Source: Halomonas ventosae
GTDB lineage: Bacteria; Pseudomonadota; Gammaproteobacteria; Pseudomonadales; Halomonadaceae
Reading direction: 5' to 3'
DNA length: 64,000 nucleotides
NCBI RefSeq assembly: GCF_004361885.1
Contig: NZ_SNWH01000001.1
Coordinates: forward strand, 249,969-313,968
Shown: positions 57,866 through 64,000 of the stretch, one piece after another
Layout of the letters: the number at the start of each line of letters is the position of its first letter
Position numbering within the stretch: the first letter of the stretch is position 1
Made by a program: the position numbers and the translations under genes
The notes under the pieces: model-generated
Told to the model about the DNA's origin: nothing
The model's database searches: none
Seen by the model: the letters and a program-made list of their open reading frames with translations, nothing else

Positions 57866-60052
57866 TCAAAACTCCTCCCACTCCTCGACAGCCGTGGCTC
57901 GAGGCTTTTCGGCCTTGCCTGCCATTGGGCTCGCCTGTTGAAGTGAAGACGCGGCTTGTGAGGGCCTGGTCTCAGGGTTCTCAAGCGCTCCACGGCGCTT
58001 CGCTAGCGAGGGCGCCTGTTCCATGCCGGCGCCACGCAGCCGGAAGGCGGCAATGGCATGGCCGAGCAGGTCAGCCTGGTGCTGGAGCTCGCCGGCGGCG
58101 CGGGCCGAGGTCTGCACCCGTGCCGCGTTCTGCTGGGTCACCTGGTCCATTTCCACCACCGCCTGGTTGATCTGCGTGATGCCGTTGCTCTGTTCATCGG
58201 AGGCCGCTGTGATCTCGGCCATGATGTCGTTGACCCGGGTGGACGCTTCCATGACGGCGTTGATGGATGTTTCTGCCTTGTGTACCAGCTCGGCGCCGCC
58301 ACTGATCTGGCGAGCCGAGCCATCAATCAACTCACGGATCTCCTTGGCTGCCTCGGCGCTGCGGCCGGCCAGATTGCGGACTTCTCCGGCAACCACGGCA
58401 AAACCGCGCCCCTGCTCGCCGGCCCGAGCCGCTTCCACCGAGGCATTCAGCGCCAGGATATTGGTCTGGAAGGCAATGGAATCGATGACATTGATGATCT
58501 CCGTCATCTTGCGAGAGCTGTCGGTGATCTGCCCCATGGTGTCAACAACTTGGTGCATCAGCTCGCCGGTCTGCTGGGTGCGTGCAGCATTTTCTGAGGC
58601 TAGTCCGCTGGCCTGTCGAGCATTGTCAGAGTTGTGCTGTACCGCGGTGGTCATCTCTTCCATGCTCGAGGCAGTCTGTTGCAGTGAGGCGGCCTGCTGT
58701 TCGGTACGCGCAGATAAATCTTCGTTGCCCGATGCGATATCGCGGACGGCGGGTGTCACCACACGAACGCCGCCATTGACGTCATCGACGATGCTGGCGA
58801 GGCTCTTGCGCATGATGTCCAGGGCCTGCAGCAGGCGGCCCAGCTCGTCATGACGACGCGCCGGCACATCGGCGGCGAGGTTCCCCGAGGCGATCTGCAG
58901 GGTGAAGGCTTCGGCATCACGCAGCGGGCGCAGCACCGCGCGCAGCGTGAGAGCGCCGATCACGATCAGCACCAGCAGGCCGATGGCCAGCATGCCGGCC
59001 TGCGCCATCAGCATGCGGTGCTGCTCTGAGCGAGCCGCGTTGGCCAGTCTTACTGCATCGGCCTGCTTGCCCTGGATCAGATCATTGATCTCGGTGGAAA
59101 GGGTCGCGCCCATCGCCTGCATGGCCTCGATATGCTCCGGCAGTTTGGTAAAGGTATTGAAATTGTCGTCGCCCTGAAGCAGGGAAATGACGTATCCCAG
59201 ACCGTCTTGCAGGTAGTTTGTCAGCACGCTGTCGAAGGCATCGGTCTGTTCATCCTGATTGACCTCTCGCGAGCGGTACTCCGTCCATAGCGTCTTCAGG
59301 GATGACTCGATCTCCTGTAACGCCTCAGCATGCTGGTCCTTGTTATCGATCAGCATGAAGCGCTCACTCTGGGCGAGCGACTGGTGGGCGCGGGTGGCCA
59401 GTTGGTCGATCTGCTGCAGGCGAGCCACGTCCTGCAGGCCGTCCCTATCGAGGGCCTGCAGTCGCTCGCCGGCGACTTGCACGCTATAGAGCCCCATGGC
59501 GCCGCTTGCTGAGAGCAGCAGGCCGGCCACCACCACCATGGTCACCACGCGTGCCCGCAGGCTGCGCAGATTAAGGCGCGCCAGGCGACTGAAAAGTCCG
59601 CGGCGACGCAGCTGCCCGCGTTCAAGCGCGAAGCGCCGGCCATGGCCCTCGCGGATCAACGCGTAGGCCTTTTCGGCCTTCTCGACCTCGATCGGGTCGG
59701 CCTTGACCCTGACCGACGCATAGCCGACGACCTGATCGTCCTCGACAATGGGCGAAACGCTGGCTTCTACCCAGTAGTAATCGCCGTTCTTGCGCCGGTT
59801 CTTGACCAACCCCTTCCAACTTTTTCCGGCTGACAGGGTGTCCCAGAGGTTCTGGTAGGCCGCCTCTGGCATGTCGGGATGGCGCACGATGTTGTGTGGC
59901 GCGCCGAGTAACTCCTCGTGGCTGAAACCGCTGACCTCGATGAAGGCTGGGTTGGCATAGGTGATGCGGCCTTTGAGATCCGTGCGCGAGATCAGGAAGT
60001 GCTCGTCGTGGAGCGGATACTCTTGCTGTGTGACGGGTTGGTTGTTTCGCAT
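57866..60052 (-). CDS. PAS-domain chemoreceptor (Aer-like fusion receptor)
   Basis: A 728-residue receptor. The N-terminal PAS domain (about residues 8-120) is Aer-like: [58 protein letters not shown] cytoplasmic linker, TM1 (about 165-185), a periplasmic helical domain of about 170 residues, TM2, HAMP and a signalling hairpin ([20 protein letters not shown]) follow. The tail ends EWEEF. Unlike E. coli Aer it also has a full periplasmic domain, so it may combine redox or FAD-type sensing with an external signal. FAD binding is inference. Confidence 0.92.
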   Translation of the reverse strand: MRNNQPVTQQEYPLHDEHFLISRTDLKGRITYANPAFIEVSGFSHEELLGAPHNIVRHPDMPEAAYQNLWDTLSAGKSWKGLVKNRRKNGDYYWVEASVSPIVEDDQVVGYASVRVKADPIEVEKAEKAYALIREGHGRRFALERGQLRRRGLFSRLARLNLRSLRARVVTMVVVAGLLLSASGAMGLYSVQVAGERLQALDRDGLQDVARLQQIDQLATRAHQSLAQSERFMLIDNKDQHAEALQEIESSLKTLWTEYRSREVNQDEQTDAFDSVLTNYLQDGLGYVISLLQGDDNFNTFTKLPEHIEAMQAMGATLSTEINDLIQGKQADAVRLANAARSEQHRMLMAQAGMLAIGLLVLIVIGALTLRAVLRPLRDAEAFTLQIASGNLAADVPARRHDELGRLLQALDIMRKSLASIVDDVNGGVRVVTPAVRDIASGNEDLSARTEQQAASLQQTASSMEEMTTAVQHNSDNARQASGLASENAARTQQTGELMHQVVDTMGQITDSSRKMTEIINVIDSIAFQTNILALNASVEAARAGEQGRGFAVVAGEVRNLAGRSAEAAKEIRELIDGSARQISGGAELVHKAETSINAVMEASTRVNDIMAEITAASDEQSNGITQINQAVVEMDQVTQQNAARVQTSARAAGELQHQADLLGHAIAAFRLRGAGMEQAPSLAKRRGALENPETRPSQAASSLQQASPMAGKAEKPRATAVEEWEEF

Positions 60053-60147
60053 GCGATGTCCCCTGCTAAGGCATAAGGCCGAGGCCGTTGGGTTATTATT
60101 GCGTGGCGTCGCCACGGCAGGTTGCCGAAGGTCGATGTGGAGGGCGC

Positions 60148-61485
60148 CTATCCACCATCCTGACGCTGCGCTGTGCTGTGGTTACCCTCGCCAGCCTGTT
60201 GATATTCCATGCTGTGCGCCGGCATCAGTGTCGGCATCCAGCGCGCCAGGCTATTGTCTTCGCCCTCGTGTGGCGGGCGTGCGTCCTGCGTGACGACGGC
60301 CTGCTTGCCGAGCTGGAAGCGGGTGACGGCCGCCTTGAGCCTGCTGGCCTCGGCTTCCAGCTGATTGGCGGCATTGGCCGCCTGCTGAACCAGCTCGGCA
60401 TTCTGCTGAGTGACCTGATCCATCTGAGCGACGGCATCATTGACCTGAGCGATGCCACTGCTCTGTTCCGAGCTCGCCGAGGCGATCTCGCCCATGATGT
60501 CGCTGACCCGCTGAACGGCAGTGACAATCTCCCTCATGGCCTGGCCGGCACGGTCCGCGCGCGACGTCCCTGCTTCCACCTGCGTAACCGATGTCTGGAT
60601 CAGCATACGGATCTCGCTTGACGCATTGGCGCTGCGGGTCGCCAGGTTACGTACCTCCTGGGCAACCACCGCGAAGCCGCGGCCATGTTCGCCGGCTCTG
60701 GCGGCTTCCACCGAGGCGTTCAAGGCCAGGATGTTGGTCTGAAAGGCGATCGCATCGATGGTGCCGATAATTTCGGCAACGCGATGAGACCCCTGGCTGA
60801 TCTCATGCATGGTCGATACCACTTCACTGACGACCTCACCGCCTTGCTGGGCCGCACGGGAGGCGTCACTGGCCAATTGGCTGGCCTGGCGAGCATTGTC
60901 CGCGGTCTGGTTCACGGTAGAGGAGAGCTCCTCCATGCTGGCGGCCGTCTCCTGCAGCGAGGATGCTTGCTGTTCGGTACGTGCGGAGAGATCGTTGTTG
61001 CCGTGGGCGATGTGCTGGGTGCCGTGATAGATGGATTCGCTGGCGTTGCGCACCGTGCCCACGGTGTCGGCAAGGCCATGCTGCATCTCGTCCAGAGAGC
61101 GGTAGAGTCGTCCTATCTCGTTGTTTCCGCGACGTGGAATCGACTGGGCCAGATGGCCTTCCTGCATGCGCCTGAAAAAGCCGACGAGTTCTCCCAGCGG
61201 GCGTACGACATTGACCGTGACGCCCCACAAGACCACCCCCACGCTGGCCAGCGTGGCCAGCCATGCCGCCACGATTGCCAGCTGCATCCCGCTTGCGAAG
61301 TCAGCGAACGACGCCTTGAGCGCTGCGCCCGTTTCACCGGCTGCCGGTGCGAGCTGGGCAACGACCGCCTTGCCTTCCGACAAGGCGAACAGGCCGAGAA
61401 GGCTGACGGCCAGCACCAGCAAGGTGAAGGTGCCCAGCACCAGCAGCCAGCTGACCCGCACCGTCATGTTGTCGAGTATCTTCAC
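60148..61485 (-). CDS. Methyl-accepting chemotaxis protein with minimal periplasmic domain
   Basis: A 445-residue receptor. TM1 (about 12-36) and TM2 (about 68-92) are separated by only about 30 periplasmic residues, too few for a standard ligand domain. HAMP, the adaptation region and the hairpin tip ([20 protein letters not shown]) are intact. The tail ends in [12 protein letters not shown] and lacks the EWEEF tether of the other two receptors. It lies between cheW and the PAS receptor gene. Confidence 0.92.
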   Translation of the reverse strand: MKILDNMTVRVSWLLVLGTFTLLVLAVSLLGLFALSEGKAVVAQLAPAAGETGAALKASFADFASGMQLAIVAAWLATLASVGVVLWGVTVNVVRPLGELVGFFRRMQEGHLAQSIPRRGNNEIGRLYRSLDEMQHGLADTVGTVRNASESIYHGTQHIAHGNNDLSARTEQQASSLQETAASMEELSSTVNQTADNARQASQLASDASRAAQQGGEVVSEVVSTMHEISQGSHRVAEIIGTIDAIAFQTNILALNASVEAARAGEHGRGFAVVAQEVRNLATRSANASSEIRMLIQTSVTQVEAGTSRADRAGQAMREIVTAVQRVSDIMGEIASASSEQSSGIAQVNDAVAQMDQVTQQNAELVQQAANAANQLEAEASRLKAAVTRFQLGKQAVVTQDARPPHEGEDNSLARWMPTLMPAHSMEYQQAGEGNHSTAQRQDGG

Positions 61486-61599
61486 TTCCCGCTCCTTGTG
61501 TCAGGCGGCACGCAGGCCACCGCGGGTTGACTGGCGTGACGCATCAGGCGTCCGCAGTTGTTACATGGCATCAGGCGTTGATCGCGCCGGCCTCCCGTT

Positions 61600-62097
61600 C
61601 TATGCGCTGGTGCCTTCGACCAGCGCCATTTCCTCGCTGGTGAGCAGTTTGTCGATATCGACCAGCACCAGCATGCGATCCTCCAGGCTGCCCAATCCGC
61701 TCAAGAAGTCGGATGACAAGGTAACGCCGAATTCGGGGGCTGGCTTGATTTGCTCGGGCGTTAGGGTCATCACATCGGAGACGCCATCCACCACGATACC
61801 CACCACGCGGTCGGCGACATTGACCACGATGACCACGGTCTGGCCCGCGTATTCGACCTTGTCGAGATGGAACTTGATGCGCAGGTCGACGATGGGCACG
61901 ATGATGCCCCGCAGGTTGGTCACACCCTTGATGAATTCCGGGGTATTGGCGATACGCGTGACGTTTTCGTAGCCGCGTATCTCCTGCACCTTGAGGATGT
62001 CGATGGCGTACTCTTCCTCCCCCAGCGAGAACACCAGGAACTCGCGATTCTGGGCCTCGGAAGCGGCGAATTCGGCGTCTTTTGACAGCCTGCTCAT
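61600..62097 (-). CDS. cheW: Chemotaxis adaptor CheW
   Basis: A 165-residue SH3-like scaffold linking CheA to receptors. [60 protein letters not shown] and [19 protein letters not shown] are typical. GGAG lies 8 bp before the ATG. It overlaps the cheA stop by 4 bp (ATGA). Confidence 0.96.
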   Translation of the reverse strand: MSRLSKDAEFAASEAQNREFLVFSLGEEEYAIDILKVQEIRGYENVTRIANTPEFIKGVTNLRGIIVPIVDLRIKFHLDKVEYAGQTVVIVVNVADRVVGIVVDGVSDVMTLTPEQIKPAPEFGVTLSSDFLSGLGSLEDRMLVLVDIDKLLTSEEMALVEGTSA

Positions 62098-64000
62098 GAT
62101 GGTTCTCCTTCCTTGTGGAGCGTTGACGCGAAATCATTGAAGGTGCGCTGTGGGCGTTGCGCCTCCTTCTTGACGCGGCTCAGGCGATGCAGGCCGGCGA
62201 TATCCAGGATCAGAGCGACACTGCCGTCACCCAGGATGGTCGCCGCCGACACGCCAGGCACCTTGCGGTAATGGGTTTCCAGGTTCTTCACGACTACTTG
62301 TTGCTGGCCGATCAGGTCATCCACGAGCAAGGCGTAACGGCGACCTTCGCCCTGGACGATCACGGCGATCGTTTCGTTGAGCTCGGTCTTGGCGCCTTCT
62401 ACGTCGAATGCCGCATGCACGGCCACGACAGGCAGGTACTCGTCACGGACCTTGAGCACCACATCGTCGCCGGCCATGGCGTAGAGGTCATCGCGTGAGG
62501 GCTGCAGGGATTCCAGCACGCTGGAAAGCGGCAGGATGAACACCTCGCTACCGACCTTGATGGACATGCCATCGAGGATGGCCAGGGTAAGAGGCAAAAC
62601 GATGCGAGTGGTGGTGCCCTTGCCTTTGCGCGACAGGATCTCGACGTGGCCGCCCATGCCCTGGATGTTGCGCTTGACCACATCCATGCCTACTCCGCGA
62701 CCGGAGACATCGCTGACTTCCTTGGCCGTGGAGAAACCGGGAGCAAAGATCAGTTGCCACACCTCATCGTCGCTCATCGAGTCAAAGACTGAGAGGCCAC
62801 TTTCGCGGGCCTTGGCAAGCAGCTTGTCACGGTCGAGGCCGGCCCCATCGTCGATGACCTCAATGAGGATGTTGCCGCCCTGATGCTGCGCCGAGAGGGT
62901 CAGGCGGCCGGTGCGTGGCTTGCCGGCTGCCTCGCGGGCTTCCGGGGTCTCGATACCGTGATCGAGGCTGTTGCGTACCAGGTGGGTGAGGGGGTCGATG
63001 ATGCGCTCGGTAAGGCTCTTGTCGAGTTCCGTGGATTCGCCTTCGGTAACCAGCTCGACATCCTTGCCGAGTTGGCCTGCCAGGTCGCGTACCAGCCGGG
63101 GATAGCGACTGAACACATAATCCATAGGCACCATGCGCACGGACATGACCGCTTCCTGGAGATCCCGCGCATTGCGCTGCAACAGGCTCATGCCATTGAG
63201 CAGCCCGCGATGCGAGACGCCCTCCAGCTCGCTGACAGTCTGATCGAGCATCGACTGGGTGATGATCAGCTCACCCACCAGGTTGATGATCTGGTCCACC
63301 TTGTCCACCGATACCCGAATCGAGCTGGACTCGCCCCCCGCCTTGGGTTTTTTCGCCTTTGGCTTGTCACTCTGGCTAGAAGGAGATAAAGGAGACGAGG
63401 CGTGCGCCTTGTTGGTCTGGGGTTGCGAGGCGGGTGGGGGGGAAGCGCCCTGATGGGCTGCCGCGCGAATCTGCAGCTGCTCCGGCTCGACGATGAAGCA
63501 CATCACCGCCTCGATGTCGTCTCGGCTGACATTGGTGACAAGCGTGATCTCATAGCAGCTTTCGTCGCCGTGCGTATCGTGAATCTCCCCCAACTGGCCG
63601 AGCTCTTCCACCAGCAGACCGCGATCCTTCTCACCGACGTTGAGCAGAGCTACTACCAGAACCTGCTCACCGGGAGGGGCGTCGGGTGCCTGTTCGCTCC
63701 CGGAGGCCTCGCTCGATGCGGCGGGCGCGGGTGTTTGCGAAGAAGCAGCGTCTGGCGGGGTCGGTAGGCCGCCAGAGGTCTCGAGCTCCTGGCCGATTTC
63801 TTCCCGGGCCAGCTGTTGAAGCGTCTGGCAGATGCGTGCGAAAGCCTCCTGATCGGGCTCCTCGTCGTTGCGATAGGCATCGAGCTGGTCGTGCAGCATG
63901 TCCTTGGTTTCCAGAAAGATGTCGACGATGTCTCGACGCAGGGAGAGTTCTCCCCGGCGGGTGTGGTCCAGCAGGTTCTCGAAGAGGTGCGTAGTCTTCT
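62094..64000 (-). CDS. cheA: Chemotaxis histidine kinase CheA, C-terminal 634 residues
   Basis: The gene enters from the right edge; its N-terminal phosphoacceptor His lies outside. The first visible residues [20 protein letters not shown] belong to the P1 domain. A low-complexity linker, a P2-like CheY-docking segment, P3 dimerisation ([20 protein letters not shown]), P4 kinase ([47 protein letters not shown]) and P5 CheW-like domain follow. It is upstream of cheW with overlapping stop/start. Confidence 0.96.
   Translation of the reverse strand, partial: KTTHLFENLLDHTRRGELSLRRDIVDIFLETKDMLHDQLDAYRNDEEPDQEAFARICQTLQQLAREEIGQELETSGGLPTPPDAASSQTPAPAASSEASGSEQAPDAPPGEQVLVVALLNVGEKDRGLLVEELGQLGEIHDTHGDESCYEITLVTNVSRDDIEAVMCFIVEPEQLQIRAAAHQGASPPPASQPQTNKAHASSPLSPSSQSDKPKAKKPKAGGESSSIRVSVDKVDQIINLVGELIITQSMLDQTVSELEGVSHRGLLNGMSLLQRNARDLQEAVMSVRMVPMDYVFSRYPRLVRDLAGQLGKDVELVTEGESTELDKSLTERIIDPLTHLVRNSLDHGIETPEAREAAGKPRTGRLTLSAQHQGGNILIEVIDDGAGLDRDKLLAKARESGLSVFDSMSDDEVWQLIFAPGFSTAKEVSDVSGRGVGMDVVKRNIQGMGGHVEILSRKGKGTTTRIVLPLTLAILDGMSIKVGSEVFILPLSSVLESLQPSRDDLYAMAGDDVVLKVRDEYLPVVAVHAAFDVEGAKTELNETIAVIVQGEGRRYALLVDDLIGQQQVVVKNLETHYRKVPGVSAATILGDGSVALILDIAGLHRLSRVKKEAQRPQRTFNDFASTLHKEGEPS

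Overview
The window is a high-GC, gene-dense bacterial chromosome segment. Its proteins look gammaproteobacterial and most like Halomonadaceae (Halomonas or a close relative). The main hints are an EhuB-type ectoine-binding protein, a phasin, a GlpSTPQV glycerol importer, RNase J in a gammaproteobacterial background, and overall codon use. The genus is an inference from protein resemblance, not from a marker gene. No prophage, insertion sequence, CRISPR array or rRNA operon is visible.

Layout. 1-9.3 kb is housekeeping: the 5' end of a cyclopropane-fatty-acid synthase, a thiamine-binding family protein, SUMT (cobA), a short RlpA, a YihY-type membrane protein, a YqhA-type membrane protein, a spermidine-synthase-like protein, ArfB, a membrane-anchored coiled-coil protein with an internal 91-residue duplication, Mrp/ApbC and dCTP deaminase. 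8.6-12.3 kb holds purM-purN (minus strand) and a PerM-type permease followed by hda (plus strand). 12.3-15.6 kb holds a solitary EhuB-like binding protein, a phasin and fumC. 15.8-20.1 kb is the first glycerol locus: glpD and glpR on the minus strand, divergent from glpK. Two identical tRNA-Val(GAC) genes follow. 20.5-25.6 kb carries a phosphoribosyltransferase beside a decayed hydrolase, free-methionine-sulfoxide reductase, metN-metI-metQ and riboflavin synthase. 25.8-29.3 kb is base salvage and repair: an AzgA-type purine permease, apt, ung and upp.

29.7-37.5 kb is the second glycerol locus: the ABC importer glpS-glpT-glpP-glpQ, a DUF2160 membrane protein, glpV, and a second glycerol-3-phosphate dehydrogenase-like gene. 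Sites with the ATGTTCGTTT core lie before glpD, glpK and glpS, so GlpR probably controls both loci. A UraA-type permease follows. 39.1-44.0 kb is a compact molybdenum-cofactor operon: mobA-mobB-moeA-moaC::moaD-moaE-moaA, in which MoaC and MoaD form one reading frame. Next come a small H-NS-like protein with an AT-hook tail and, convergent to it, RNase J.

46.5-64 kb is a minus-strand motility and chemotaxis region. In transcription order it is cheA (cut by the window edge), cheW, a chemoreceptor, a PAS chemoreceptor, cheR, cheB, a third chemoreceptor, cheY, cheZ, flhB, flhA, flhE, fliA, motA and motB. A good sigma-28 promoter precedes motA.

Most of the window is ordinary core genome. The features most worth a second look are the MoaC-MoaD fusion, a structured intergenic repeat of about 106 bp present in two copies 30 kb apart, the shared glycerol operator motif, the duplicated coiled-coil gene, the two competing hairpins before fumC, the decayed hydrolase next to its usual phosphoribosyltransferase partner, and the H-NS-like protein ending in an AT-hook. 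I do not see a convincing wholly new system.
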